Assembly (NCBI GenBank): GCA_025175895.1
Contig: CM045991.1
Coordinates: 79,409,174 to 79,473,173, forward strand
Direction: 5' to 3'
Length of the DNA stretch: 64,000 bases
Source of the DNA: Wurfbainia villosa
Taxonomy: Eukaryota; Streptophyta; Magnoliopsida; Zingiberales; Zingiberaceae
In this document: piece after piece, positions 22,659 to 35,766 of the stretch
How positions within the stretch are numbered: position 1 is the stretch's first letter
Layout of the letters: every line of letters starts with the position of its first letter
Position numbers and translations under genes: made by a program
The notes under the pieces: model-generated
Database searches by the model: none
Seen by the model: only the letters and a program-made list of their open reading frames with translations
Told to the model about the DNA's origin: nothing

Positions 22659-22916
22659 ATGACTTTCAGAGGCGAACACAACCCTGGGGAGAAGTCTTCT
22701 TCCTCCTCGAACGTTGAGGAGGGCTCCTTGGCCCCTCCTCCGACTCAACGCCGCTTCGTCCCAACACTGGAGAAGCAACGTGCAATTCTGATAAGCCTCT
22801 TGGAGAGCGCGAGGCGTGACCGGGAGGAGGCCACCCAACGCTTGGAGGTTCTGCTCCAGCATGAGCAGAATACATGCGCTGCTTTGGTGCTGGTGGAGAA
22901 ATGGATGGCAGAATGA
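22659..22916 (+). CDS. Small open frame, 85 codons, charged helical protein (unknown)
   Basis: I do not recognise this frame. It is markedly GC-richer than its surroundings and has no stop. It starts with a Ser/Pro-rich segment (GEKSSSSSNVEEG), followed by a helical Arg/Glu/Leu-rich stretch of about 45 residues (LEKQRAILISLLESARRD, then EEATQRLEVLLQHE) that could form a coiled coil. It lies between MURA and the first Ulp1 gene inside the MULE. It could be a captured host exon, as in Pack-MULEs, or part of an accessory MULE protein. Overlapping minus-strand frames make the strand choice uncertain; the heptad-like leucine pattern favours plus. Confidence 0.35.
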   Translation: MTFRGEHNPGEKSSSSSNVEEGSLAPPPTQRRFVPTLEKQRAILISLLESARRDREEATQRLEVLLQHEQNTCAALVLVEKWMAE

Positions 22917-23189
22917 GAGAGCACTCGATCGAGGTGGGAGAACAAGCCTTGATTCTCTTAGATCTGTACCTGGATCATCTTAAATGTCTATGTCATATAT
23001 ATCTAAATTTGTTTTGTTTGGCCTAACTCAATGAATGTTGATCTATTTTGCATTATCGTGGGTTGCCTGAAACTTATGGCATTATAAACTTATGGCCTAA
23101 CTAATTGAGGGAAAATGATATGCTACGTACCTTATGCTGCGCGAGTCGTGTGCGACTACGTCTTAGTGTTTTCCGTGTGATTTTCACCC

Positions 23190-23740
23190 TTCATCGTCGA
23201 TTCACTGCCGACCGGGCAGATTCCGACCGGCACTGGAGTCTGGGTGGATCTCGACCGATTTCCCACCGGATTGTGGTCCAAAATAGGCGCAATTGCGGCC
23301 GCCAGTGGGCGCGCCACTGGCGATCGTAATTCGACCGGAAACCGGTCGACATCCGGCCGGACTGCGGTGCCGGCGGGATCCCGACCGGTTGTCGATCGGA
23401 TCCCGACTAGTTGCTGCCCACGATTGCGGCCGCTAGTTGCGCGGCCATTGGCAGCCATAATCGCGGTCATTTTCAGCCACCATCTGGTCGAAAACCGATC
23501 GGGATATGACCGACACCGAAGTTCGGTTGGAACGCGACCGGATTGCGGCCGCCAGTGGGGCGCCCATTGGCGGCCACGATTGTGGCCATTTTCGGCTGCG
23601 ATCTGACTAGACTCTGGCCAATATTCGGTCGAACTCCGACCGCGATCCGATCAGACTTCGATGTCGGCCGAATCCTGGCCGATTTCTGACCGAATTGGGG
23701 CCGAAATCCGGCCTTCCGCCGGCGAGATCGACGGTGTCCG
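23190..23740. repeat. GC-rich degenerate tandem repeat, ~125-bp period
   Basis: The phrase ATTGCGGCCGC recurs near 23292, 23421 and 23542, each followed by a CCATTGGC- or CCACTGGC-like word, so about three to four diverged units are present. GACCGG, GCCGGCC and CGATC words dominate. Frames crossing it are repeat artefacts. Confidence 0.65.
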
Positions 23741-24244
23741 CACGTGGATACTGTGTGTCATGCACAGTCGGGGAGGGAAAGGACGCTCAACATATCAAGT
23801 TTCCTAATTGAATGTTTATCAATTTTGCAAAACTATAATAAAAATTCAGCCCACCGCACTCGACCCGTTAATATAAAACCTCCCGTTGGCATTTCAAATG
23901 ACTACATTTCATTTATCTTTCGCTCATTTCGATCTATATCTTGTCGAATTGCCTGACGCTTAGATTTTCGACATTCGTAAGTTTTCTAGATTACTTAACT
24001 TCTCTCGTTGACCATACCTTTGTCGCAGTTTAAGGTGCATCCCATCTAGGGTTTTTCCATTTTCGTCAGCGATATCGTTTTAAGTCAAGCCTGATAGGGT
24101 TTAGGGTTTTAAAAATCCATTTGATCAGAGCTAATGTTTGTTTCTATCAGCACACATGTTTGTGATGAATTTCATGTATTAGTTTCAATTCACCTTATTA
24201 TAATGCATTTAGTTCGTAACCTAACGCAGTTTTTTCAGGTCACG
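23741..24244 (+). other. Leader of the first Ulp1-like gene
   Basis: A pyrimidine-rich stretch ends in TTTTTTCAG at about 24231-24239, six bases before the ATG at 24245 (context CACGATGGC). This suggests a 5'-UTR intron. No other gene is seen. Confidence 0.45.
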
Positions 24245-26917
24245 ATGGCTTCAACCGTTGAAACATCAAGCGATAGTTCTGGAAGCGTTGATGCGAGGAA
24301 GAATAAAGAGAATGAACTGGAAAAGCAACGTTTCACACTTTAAAAAATTTATTGCAAGTGTGCTGCCGACTGGAGAAGAAGTAACACTGATTCGGAGCTC
24401 CCCTTTTGTGTGGGTTTTGGACATTCCAGATATTGCCCATGTCAGACCCCTCGTTCAAAATATGTTTGATAATTGGGACTGCGAGGAGAAATGTTTTATA
24501 TTCCATGACAATAAATTGCATTTCACAAAGAATGATGTCTCCCTCATCCTTGGTCTACCAGATGATGGACTCGTAGTTCCTATGAACAATGAAGCTCCCT
24601 CTGGTCAGCTATATTTGCAATATTTCGTGGAAGCTGATTGCTTTAACAAGCATCTAGAGGAATTAATGAAGAGTTCCAGATAATTTGGGATCTGAAAATT
24701 TTTATTGTCAGTTGTTCATTTTATATTTTTTTTCTCTTGTGTGTTTTTTTACTACCACCAGTAGTAAGCCTAGAATACCTATGCGATCACTTATAGATTG
24801 TGTAGACGATTTTGATAACTTAGGCAGGTACAATTGGTGCAAAGCACTTTATACCTACATGGCTCCTCAAATGGAGTCAATTGGTATGGGAGTGACGTTG
24901 CGACCAAAAGCAAAGGTCGGTGGTGGATCTACGAGACCAATGTTTAAGGGTTTCACACACTTATTGGATGTATGTGAATATTTTTTATGTTTTCCACAAA
25001 GAGTATAGGTCAATCTGTCTATTAACAACTAATTTTTTCATTCCAGGTATGGATGTGTGAGCATTTGTGTATCCTACCTCCACACGTCCCTCATGCTTTT
25101 CCAAGAATGTTGAGATGGAGGTGGAGTTCCACAAATGTAAGGGTTGTTAAGAAGATGGTAGATGGTCTCCTACTAGATAAAATAATTGTTGATTTAATGC
25201 CAGCACAGTCAGAGCTGCATCTGATACAGAACACTTCTCCACCTAGGATTTGTGCTTCAACTCCTCAACCTGAAACTCAGCTCGATGCAGGAGAAAATGC
25301 GTGCCCAGTATGCCAGGAGAATACAGAACTAGTTTCAACACTATGCACCAAGCTAGTTGAAGCAAGGACTATCTTGGATAGCACCTCCCTACTTAAAGAT
25401 GCGACCATCGAAGAAAAATAAAAGAAAATACAGGAGCTTCTTTAATAGTTGGAGGAGGTCAAAAGCAAGAAGGACAATGAGATAAGTGAAAGGGATAATA
25501 TAATTTGTGAAAAAGAAGCATTAATCGCTGAAAAGGACAGTCTAATATTGGAGCTTCAACTGAATTTACAATCCCGAGATGTAGAGGGGTTACAATCACA
25601 ACTCATACAAGCTGCACAGACCCAACAACCTTCTACTGCATACACTAGGCGGAAGGTTTGTGTACGGAAGAGGGCTCTTCATGGTGTATCACCCCCTACA
25701 AGTACAAGCGTTCCTCCTACATGGTTTGCTAACATTCCTAAAAGAATGAGAGTTGAAACTCAAATAGTCCCCAACAAGGCTATTGAGTATTCCTCATCAG
25801 TCCTTAATATCGCTTCTGAAGAAGCAAATTTTGAGCAGGAGTCAGTCCAGGATAAAAAAAGGAAATCAACTACCAAGGAGTGTGAAGCTGAAATATTATC
25901 TACTGCCACACAAGCCTCCACGGACAAACAACAACCACTCAAAGAAGTCAAGAGAAGGATATTGGAGGTGAGCATAAGTTATTTTGTCCAGTACCATTTT
26001 TCAGAGAAAATATTTTTATTCTAACTATTTTTTTTATACAGCAAGCTTATAAAGAATTCACCAATAAGATGGATCCAACAGTCGGAGAGTGTTTATTGAA
26101 ACTAACAACAATGGAGTAAGATCATACACTTTAGAATAGTAATCATATATTTTGAGAGTTGCTAATAACCCTTTCCTTGTGTAGTGTGACAGTATCAGGA
26201 CCTGTGTGGAAGACGGATGCTATTAACTTATACATGAACTCTTTCCTTACAATATTTGATTGGAATGTTTTGACACATGGGGATTTCATCAGTTAGCTAT
26301 GAGTGCAAGGAGACTGATAAGGCGTACTATAGCTCAATATTCGGTGGGGCTGGATTCCCGGTAAGTTTTTGCCCCTTTTACATGGAATTATCAACTTTAA
26401 AGCTTCGGTGTTTTGACAAGTTTTTTTATACACAGGGTATGTTTAATATAATGTACACCCAAGCATTCCAGCAAACTTTTAAAACACCAAGCAATGCTCC
26501 AATCAGATACATATTTTGTCCAATAATCCGTGATGACCACTGCCACCTACTAGTGGCGGACTTGCAAAGTGCAGAGTTTATCCACTACAACTCATTGTCC
26601 GTCAGGAAAGCTTATACTATTCAATTTGAAGAAACGGTAAGCAATGTTATTTTATATGTTACTTAAATAAACCGTTTGTGTATGGAGGATAGATAACATT
26701 TTTTTGGGTGTAGGTTGAATTTTTTAAAAAGATCCACCCTTCGTATTATGAGAACTGGCATCCTGGCCTGGCTGATAAATTTTGTAATGTAAATTTTTCT
26801 GTGCATCGAGTGCAGGGTCCCAAACAAAGCTCTTCGTAAGACATTTAATATTCTTTGTAAATACCATATTTTATAAGTTAGCAATGGACTAATTATTTGT
26901 ATTTTTTTATAGCTATG

Positions 26918-27950
26918 TGATGCGGTGACGGGGAAAAGGATCTGTTGACTTCCTTTCGATGCGATGAAGCCCGAAGGAAGCTTAGGGGGTTCTCTCTGGC
27001 CGCAACAGTAAAAATGAAAATGCCAAGCAAAGACACGCAAGCTAACACAGACAACAAACCAAGACATAGGATGTAACGTGGTTCGGAATAAGGATTCCTA
27101 CTCCACAGAGGTGAGCTCTCTCACCGGATGTAGTGCCAAAGCACTTTAACTATGAACGTCCTCCTTCACGGAAAAGAACTTCCGGAGGTGGAGGAGAAAA
27201 CCTCTTACAGGCAAGTCAGGATACAAGAAAAAAGTACACAAAAGGTGAAGATCACCACTCTCCTTCTCCGACAAAGTGGTAGCTCTCCTTCTCCCAATGC
27301 GTCTTCCTTTCTTGCTGGTTGGAACAATGAGGATCCCCTTCCTTCTGTCCTGTCTCTCCCTTTTATTCTCCCCCCCCTCTGAGCAGTTGTTGCCTCGCAA
27401 GCTTTCCCCATCGTACACGTGGCCACTACCTCCACCTGGAGAATAATTCTATTACAGATATGAGGTGCAAAGGCTCCTCGGAATATTGTGTGGGGACCCC
27501 CCTTCTGTTGTATAACACCTTCTCATCTACATTTTTGGGCACTAGGCCAACCTGTTCCTCTCAACCATTTGCCTTCGGTGAAACTAATCTAGACCTATAG
27601 CTCACGTGTGGCATAGCCCTTGGGCTCTTCAACAACTCGAACCAACTCCACTTCTCTCCGTACCAAACTACTTCCGAACTGACTAGGCCGAGTCGATTCT
27701 CATCCGTCCCATCTGCTTCTGGGCCTACTAAGACGAACCGATTTTCGTTCATCTCCTAGCGAAGCGATCTCCACCTTTGCTTCACCGTGCCAATTACCTC
27801 AACTGGTCCTCCCATTCCAATTATCCCAAATAACCATGCCCGAACCATTCTTCCTTGTCTTCTTTGCCGAACCAATTATTTGGTTCGGATAGTGTCTTAT
27901 ACGTGAGCCCTTTTACCAGGTTCACAGAGAAAAAGGTAATATCAGTATCA
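26918..27950 (-). repeat. Gypsy 3' LTR (relative to element)
   Basis: 1033 bp, nearly the same as 49844-50873. The left border TGATGCGGTG follows target duplication CTATG; the right border AGTATCA aligns with the end of the other copy. Confidence 0.95.
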
Positions 27951-27968
27951 TTAGTCAACCCCCAAAAT
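27951..27968 (-). other. Gypsy polypurine tract region
   Basis: On the minus strand the bases before the LTR read TTTTGGGGGTTGACTAA, a G-rich plus-strand primer site of the form seen before Tat-lineage 3' LTRs. Confidence 0.6.
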
Positions 27969-29655
27969 AGTCAAGCGAAGTCATAAGCTTGACTGCATAA
28001 AGCCTCTACTCCATCCTTTGCTCACCAATTCAAATCCACTCTCCTCTTACAACCCCACCCTATATATTTTAGGCGGCCTAATGGGCCCATGGGCCCCGCT
28101 CCTCTCTTTCTCTTATATAGTCGAACCGTCGCGCAAAACCCTATATAAATCTTCGTCTTTCCCTTTTAGGAAGAATTTAGCGTGCTTAACAATCCAACCT
28201 CTCTCGCTTCTTCTCCCCAGTGGTTTCCTCCGACGGCATTTCAGCGACCTAGCCTTTCCTTTCCCACACGTTCCTCCTTCAACCCTCAAGTAAGTTCTCT
28301 ACCCTGTTTTATACCTATGGCCCCTAAGACCATGACCTCGCCTCCTTGGTACAAGCACACCGTCACACAACTAAGCTATGACCATTATTTCTTTAACCTT
28401 AAAGATCGGTTCATAGATCCTTCCATAAAATGTTGTTTCACTACTAAGACTCACCGACCACACCGTCCTCCCTCCGGTCTGACCTGCTTCTTTTTCGAAC
28501 AGTTCCTTAATGACTTGTTTCTACCTGCGCCCTCTCCCTATTTAGAAATCTTAGATTTCTACGGGCTACCTCTAAACCAATTTACCCCCAATTCCTTTCG
28601 CATCTTATCGGGGGCTATTATAGTATTTCAACACCTAAATCTCCCTTTATCCCCTCAAATATTTCACTGCTTCTTCCAATTAAAATCCTCCAAGGTAGGC
28701 CTTTTTTACCTTTCTAGCCGAACGGATTGCCAGTTCTTAATGAATATGCCTACTTCCCATAAAGGATGAGAAGAGTTGTATTTCTTTGTTTAGCTTCCAA
28801 CACCTCTACCCCACTCGGACACTTGGAAGCTAGAACTTCTTGAACTACCTCCCTTCCATGAAATGAGGACCCAATGTCCTTTCTCGAAGGTTTATAAAGT
28901 ATTAGGAGAGTCCCACTATTGCTCTAACCACCTAATGAAAAACCCTCTCCTAAGTCACTTCAGGCTGTCCCCTTTCCCCCCAATGGCCCCAGCCGCAATA
29001 GGTAGGATGACATTCACATTTTAATATAGCTTCTTGTTTGTATTAACCATCTTTCTTATCACCGAATTTTGCAGATAATCTAATACAGGAAGCTCTGGTA
29101 AAGGGAGAAGAGATCGATGTCGCCAATAAGAAGAAGACCTCCACTAAGCGAGGTAAGTCTGTGGCTGCCCCTTCAGCCCCTCGGAAAAAATTACGGCTGA
29201 TTAAAGAAGGAGCTCCCAGCTCATCATTTCCTCTTTCCTCCTCTTCTGATCAACATGAATCCTTATCTCTAACCATCTATGAACCGGGGACGAGGGATAC
29301 CACCTTAGCCACCCCCTCCTCTTCTCCCTAAAGGGGAAATTCTTTTGCCCATTCTCCTGCTTCATCCTCCCTTCATCTTGATTCTCCCACACCTTCCCGA
29401 ACCGAATCTATCCCAGCCCCCCGTCCTTTAGAAACACATACTTCTCCCGCCCCTCTTCAGCGAGTAGACCCCCCTCCCCCTTCAGAGGAAGGGAATCTTT
29501 CTTCCCCGAACCCTTCATCCGTTACATTGGGGTCCCTTCTGAAAATCCGTCACCTCTCGGAGGTGAAATTTTTTAACCAATCCAGCATACAGGGCCCCTG
29601 TGATCAAGTGAGCAAATTGCTGGCCGAGGTACTTATTTTCCCTTTTTACCTTCAA

Positions 29656-29657
<2 letters not shown>

Positions 29658-29740
<83 letters not shown>
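29658..29740. repeat. (TA)n microsatellite, 83 bp
   Basis: Uninterrupted alternating A and T inside the second intron (29629-29780) of antisense gene A. Confidence 0.97.
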
Positions 29741-29741
<1 letters not shown>

Positions 29742-30456
29742 GCAGCTATATGTCAACGCTTGATATTTTCTTTCCTTCAGGTCTCGGCCAAGCATACCCA
29801 AATGATATCTCACATAGCTCAATTTCAGTCCAACGTGGAGACGCGCCACTTTGCTTCCTTGGTGCACCAAAAATGACTCACTCAGCAACTGAGGGAGAAG
29901 GAGAAAAAGAGTCAGATCTAATGGGTCAATGTGAAGACTCCATGACACAATTGGCCTTGGTTCAGAGTGAAAAGGAGGAGCTTCAGCGAAAAAATGAAGA
30001 CCTCGAACAACAAATCTTCCTGCAGTCCAGCGAGCTTCAGTAGGTGGATCTTCATACCTATGAACTAACAGGGTATAAAAGACAGCTTGGGGATGCAATT
30101 ATCCAGGCTGTCGACTCTTCGACTGCTATTCAATAGTTGCGGCGAGAGCGTCAAGCATGGGAAGCCACCCGAAAGTCCTGCTCGGAGAAGTGCCAAGGAA
30201 TCTCTTCATTGGTAGCTACCTTTCCTGAAGCCCTGTCGGCGGTGGCTTGGCAACAAATAGAGCTTCATCAAGAATACATCGAGGCTTTTGCGGCTCTGGG
30301 TAAGCGGGCCGTGAAGGCTACAACAGAAAGAGATGACCTAGCAGCCCAATTAGCTGAGAGCCAGGCCTAGCTAGCCGTGTGTCAAGCCCAACTCGCTACC
30401 TGCCAATCTCAGCTGATGGAGCAGGAAGCCGACCTGAAGGGGCGTTACGTCAAGAA

Positions 30457-30717
30457 TGTTAGGTTTCCGGCACCGCGGTGAGTGTGTGTTCGAACATGTT
30501 TCGTAAACATGTGCACAGCAGAAGAAATAAAAATAATAAATCTATATTTATTACAACACACACATCACACGCATGCATAGTACAACATGTGTAGACATAA
30601 CCGTAAATTTAAATTTTGCAATAAAAGGAAATTTAACTACGTATACCTTTCGTATCACGTGTAGTGGGAACGACATCAACTGGAACGATCCTCGCTAGAA
30701 TCGTCTCTATCCGTATC
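30457..30717 (-). repeat. Element X left LTR, remnant
   Basis: Matches 36881-37135 nearly base for base from GTGTGTGTTCGAACATG to CTCTATCCGTATC, then stops where element Y begins. Confidence 0.9.
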
Positions 30718-31818
30718 TGTTGGATCGATTTGAGCGCTAGAGGGGGGGTGAATAGCGCTAAGAAAAAACTTTTCGTAATCGTTCGAATTGGCACGAGTAA
30801 ACGCAGCGGAAAGATAGCAATAAATAAATAAAAACACGAGGGGTTTTTACTTGGTTCGTAGCCTACGGCTACTACTCCAAGGCCCTAATGGTCCTTGACC
30901 ACGCACGGAGGGCAAATATTAAACGAACTCCTTCTCGATAGAGATAGGAGTTAAGCGAATACAAAAACTCAATAAAGATTCAAGGTAGAGGGACACTCCC
31001 CCTCTCCTTGATATGATTTAAAGCTTGAAAATAAAGACAACTTATACAAAATTAAAGATTATACCGACGACTTCAAGGATTGGAGGTTGAAGCTTTAGTC
31101 GTCGTCTCGGCAGCGCTTCGTCGTAGGGATGTCGGAGAGTCGGAGCGTATCGGAAGCACTTGGAAGCTTTTGAATTGATGAAAAACCCTAGGTTTAGCCC
31201 TCCTTTTATAGCCTTTAAGCCCCTCAACGAATGGGTCTTCAACCAATCACAAATGGGCACAAAACTCCTTGAAAAATGGTGATAAAGCTTGACTCCTCGA
31301 GGCTGATTTTTGACCACCGGTTGAACTGGCCGGTTGAGCTGAATCGCCACGGCTGAATCGGTTGGCTGAATCGCCGGTTGAACTGGCCGGTTGAATCAAC
31401 GCTACGATTTTTGACTAAAAAAGGAGTTTAGCTCAAAATACAAGTGAATTCGACGGCCACTTGCCGTCCGATCTCAACATAGACCTTCCATAGGAAGTCT
31501 TGGGTTGGATCGTCGCCTAAGGACGTCCCCGTACAAAGGACACGACCTCACTTACGCTTGCACACACGAGCTTACCTCGATACTTACTTGTCGCGAGCTT
31601 TGCTTAGGCCTTCCACTCGATTCCTTCGGCTCCCTCCGAAGTAACTCGAGTGTCGCCCGACCACCGCGGCTTCCTCCGGGTGTCGCTAGCCTTCAGCTCC
31701 AGCATTGAGACTTTTCTGCACACTTGATTTAGCTCGTGAGATAACAATATAAGCTTAACTTTGTATCGTTTGTTATAATCAAAACATAGGTTCGACTTAG
31801 GTGCCCACTGCACCAACA
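30718..31818 (-). repeat. Element Y 3' LTR
   Basis: TGTTGGATCG to CACCAACA on the plus strand, 1101 bp. Read on the minus strand its end contains CTATTCACCCCCCCTCTAGC, the same block as in CopA and Z. No second copy is in the window. Confidence 0.85.
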
Positions 31819-31832
31819 ATCTCCCCCTTTTT
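31819..31832 (-). other. Element Y polypurine tract
   Basis: AAGGGGGAGAT on the minus strand next to the LTR start, as in CopA and Z. Confidence 0.85.
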
Positions 31833-32731
31833 GATTTATGGCAAACCCACATACAAAGTTAAGCAATCATGAAGAATAATAATGTGCATGAGAGAAAGAA
31901 AAAAAATAAATAAATAAAGATTAAGTTGGAGTAGTAAGGATTTTCTTCAAGTACTCCCCCTTGAGGAAACCTCCCCCTTGACCGAGGGTGAGTCTTTGAA
32001 GAAAGACCTTAATCCTCCCCCTTGAGGGTTGCTTTAAGTAATTAACTTTACTTAAAATTAGCTTTAGTAAAACGTTTTAAAATTAGCTTTAGTAAAACGT
32101 TTTAGTTAAGCCCTTTCTCCCCCTTAAGTAAAACACTAACGACATAAATAAGTTAAGAATTATCTTAACTTGGCCTTTTGTCAAAAGTTAAATAAGTTCT
32201 CAAAACCTAAAGTTAACTTTTGGTTTAAACATGAAGTAAGAGTTAAGTTATCAAAAAATTTGAAAAAATTTGACCCCTTAACTTTGGCCTTTTTCTCCCC
32301 CTTTTGTCGTATATCGAAAAGAGTAAGGGGTGTGTGGAAATCAAAATAATTGCTAAATTTAAAGTCCAAGCATGTTCCACATTTTTTATTAAAATAGTAT
32401 ATTGAAAATAAGCTCATCTATGAAATGTTCGACTCATATTTGGCTTGATTGATATGAAGGATCAAGGATCACCGCCTGAGTCGGTTAGTATGTATGATTA
32501 TACTCCATGGTTCATAGCGATGCACTAGCTCTACATCCGGAACTGTGAGTAAGGTCCTAACATCTCACGCCCATCTACGTGGCTAAGTACACAAACACAT
32601 TAGTCCTATGTGTAGTGAGATGTATTGGCTCCTTAAATCAATAGGTGCATGATATCTAAGGTATGACCTATGCTAGTTTCATGAAAAGTAATAAAAAGTA
32701 GTAATATAATTTGCAAAACAAATTCTATTAC
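31833..32731 (-). other. Element Y 3' non-coding leader
   Basis: AT-rich with several CTCCCCCTT words, i.e. extra polypurine-like tracts on the minus strand (31954, 31970, 32015, 32108, 32293). Multiple such tracts are a Sirevirus habit. No gene is supported. Confidence 0.6.
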
Positions 32732-34431
32732 TCACATGACTAATTTTCGCCTCAAGAGACTAAATTCGCCGTAGTGGTTTAGTAAATATGTCGCTAGGTT
32801 AGACTTCGAGTCAACATATTCGAGTTGTATGGAGCCGTTGGCTACATGTTCTCGAATGAAATGGTGTTTTACCTCTATATGCTTTGTTCTTGAATGGCAT
32901 ATAGGGTTCTTAGTTAGATTTATCGAACTTATGTTGTCTACAAAAATTTTAGTTTTGGTGAAGTCCAACCTAAAGTCTCGGAGAGTGTGCTTCATCCAAA
33001 GAAGCTGAGTTACACACTCACCCATCGCAACGTATTCGGCTTCGGTGGTAGATAAGGCAACACAATGTTGCTTCCTACTGCACCAACTCACTAGACTTGA
33101 GCCGAGTAGTTGACAACAACCACTCGTGCTCTTTCTATCGAGTTTACTACGCATAATCCGAATCGAGTAGCCGATTAGTTCAACTCCGTGAGATCTAGGG
33201 TACCAAATACCAACGTTAAGTGTACCCTTAAGATATCTAAGGATACGCTTAACTAGGGTTAGGTGAGACTCCTTAGCACAGGTTTGAAACCTGGCGCACA
33301 TACTTACTGCGAATAGGATGTCGGGTCGACTCGTAGTTAAGTATAGGAGACTTCCTATCGCGCTCCTATAGTACTTTAAGTCAATGGACTTACTTTCTAG
33401 GTCTTCTCCTATGTTAACATTAATCGCCATTGGAGTGTTTATTATCTTAGCGTCTTGCATTCCAAATCTTTTAATTAACTCCTTAGTGTATTTTTGTTGA
33501 TATAGGTATATACCATCCTTAGTTTGTTTAATTTGTAGACCTAAAAAGAAACTTAACTCGCCTACTAAGTTCATTTCAAACTCACTTTCCATGAGTGAAA
33601 CGAACTCGTTTAGTAAGGCTGAGTTAGAGGTTCCAAAAATTATATCGTCTACGTAAATTTGAGCTATGAATATTTCTTTACCTAAGGTTTTTACGAAGAG
33701 AGTTGGGTCAACTAAGCCTTGGTTAAACCCTTTTGACTTGAGATGGATTGAAAGTCTCGCATCAAGCTCGAGGAGCTTGTTTAAGTCCATAGAGAGCTTT
33801 CTTAAGTTTTAGAACATGGTTGGGTTTATCTAGATTTTCGAATCCGGGGGGTTGGCTAACATAAACTTCTTCTTTAATGTATCCATTTAGGAATGCCGAC
33901 TTAACATCCATTTGAAATAGCTTAAATCCTCGATGTGCCGCATAAGCTAGCAACATTCGAATGGATTCGAGTCTAGCTACTGGGGCATAGGTTTCGTCGT
34001 AATCTAAGCCTTCGACTTGACTAAACCCTTTGGCGACTAACCTAGCCTTGTTTCTAACTACTTCACCTTTATCATCAAGCTTATTTCTAAACACCCACCT
34101 TGTTCCAATTGTCGCTTTTGTCTTTAGGTGGTGGTACTAATTCCCACACTTCATTCCTAGTAAATTGAGCTAGCTCTTCTTGCATTGCAATAATCCAATC
34201 AGGATCAAGAAGAGCTTGTTCAATTGATTTGGGTTCTATCTTTGAAATTAAGGAAATTTGACTAAGGTTCCTATAGGATGCTCTAGTTCGAACTCCTAGA
34301 TTAGGATCTCCTATCACTTGATCGATAGGGTGGTTAGTCTGAATCCTAGATTGGGTTGGGTTTGTGTCACCTAATGCTTGATCAATGGGGTGACTTGGTT
34401 GAACACTAGTTTGACTCGGATCACTTGTCAC
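32732..34431 (-). pseudogene. Element Y reverse transcriptase and RNase H, frameshifted
   Basis: Reading right to left: MQEELAQFTRNEVWELVPPP (about 34200-34120), FRNKLDDKGEVVRNKARLV, YDETYAPVARLESIRML, FQMDVKSAFLNGYIKEEV and LYGLKQAPRA, then a shift of frame near 33770. An intact YVDDIIFG box follows near 33655, then SLLYLTTSRPDILFAV, RNase H with DRKSTSGC and ALSTTEAEYVAMGECV, and HSRTKHIEVKHHFIREHV. The end near 32740 is frameshifted. Unlike CopA, the catalytic YVDD is kept. RT and RNase H would make cDNA in the particle; this copy is broken by at least two small indels. Confidence 0.88.
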
Positions 34432-35766
34432 TTGGTCGACAAGAGAAGTTGGTTGATGTGGATTAGACTCGATCTCAGGGTCAGAGTTAGGTCTAGTATG
34501 AGTAGGCTTGCTAATTGAGGTTGTCGGGGGTTTTGTAGGTTCGTGTCCTTCATCAAATACTACATTGATAGTCTCCTCGACTCTAAGGGTGTCGTGGTTA
34601 TATACTCTATAAGCTCGCTTGTAGTCGAGTATCCTAGAAAGATTCCGGTCGTGGTTTTGGATGTAAATTTCCCTAGGTAATCCTTAGTGTTTAGAATATG
34701 TACCTTACACCCAAATACCCTAAAGTACTTGATGTTAGGTATTTTATCGTGATAAATCTCATACGAGGTCTTAAGGTGCCTCTTTACCATAAGGATCCTA
34801 TTCTGGACATAGCAAGCCGTGCTAGCTCACGCAAAACCTATCAGGTAGGTTATATTCGTTTAACATGGTCCTAGCGGCTTCTTGTAGAGTTCGGTTTTTC
34901 TGCTCCACTAGGCCATTTTGTTGAGGGGTCCTAGGGCAAGAGAATTCATGGTGGTATCCGTTTAGGTTACAGAAGTCGGTGAACCTTTGATTTTCGAATT
35001 CACCACCATGATCGCTTCTAAGTCTTTTAACCTTAAGGTCTTTTTGATTCTCGATTAATTTGAATAGATTGATTAATTGATCTAGGTATCATTTTTATGT
35101 TTGATAAAACACTGGAGTAGTAAATCAATTATGACTAAGCAATATTGACTTTTATTGAGTGACTTGGCTCCATGTGAATCGAATAGATCCATATGCAGGA
35201 GCTCAAGTACACTTGAGGTTCGTTCTTGGTTAGTTAACTTGTGTTGTGTCCTAGGTTGTTTTCCTTGTTGACAAGCATTACAGATTTTATTAACCAAGTT
35301 GTTGAGGTTGGGTAAACCTCGATCTAAGCACTCGACTCATCTTGTGGACGAGTCTTGGGTGCGAGTGACCGAGTCGTCGGTGCCACAACCATGATTCCTC
35401 TTCCTGTGTCATAAGACATTTGGCTGAGGATTTGATTAAGTTCATTGTATAAATGTTATTTGTCCTAGTTCCTTTGAGTATTGTTTTAGCTGTTTCATTT
35501 GTTTTAATTACACATTCATTTTCTAAAAATACGACCTTATAGTTATTGTCACACAATTGGCTTACGCTAAGCAGGTTATATTCAAAATTCTCTACAAGTA
35601 ATACATTTTTAATAACAAAATTCGAGTTAAGCTCGATATCACCTGATCCGATGATTTTGAGCTTGCCGTTATTCCCAAAGGCTACCGATCCTTGTCGTTT
35701 GAATCGAAGCTTTGTGAATTTGAGTTGATCCCCGGTCATGTGTCGGGAGCAACCACTGTCCAACAT
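34432..35766 (-). pseudogene. Element Y protease end, pre-integrase and integrase, frameshifted
   Basis: From 35766 leftward: the protease motif LDSGCSRHMTGD, then LLSVSQLCDNNYK, then the pre-integrase ESWLWHRRLGH. Frame changes near 35300 lead to CNACQQGKQ and LELLHMDLFDSHG. Integrase Asp in RSDHGGEFE and Glu in QQNGLVEQKN are readable at about 35010-34885. GCKVHILNTKDYLGKF follows near 34700. The frames change several times between 34790 and 35100, and stop codons are present. Upstream of the protease there is no gag, which fits the deletion joining Y to X. Confidence 0.85.

Larger units (their letters stand above)
30718..35766 (-). mobile_element. Copia element Y (minus strand), 5' half missing
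   Basis: 3' LTR at 30718-31818, polypurine tract, 3' leader, then RNase H, RT, integrase and protease in minus-strand copia order. Gag, primer-binding site and 5' LTR are absent; the protease region meets the X leader at about 35770. It sits within the left LTR of X at the phrase CCGTATC. Confidence 0.85.

Noticed and set aside
23156..23606. Arg/Pro-rich frames of 104 and 120 codons
   Set aside because: Low-complexity GC-rich tandem repeat with open frames on both strands; no codon bias or domain.
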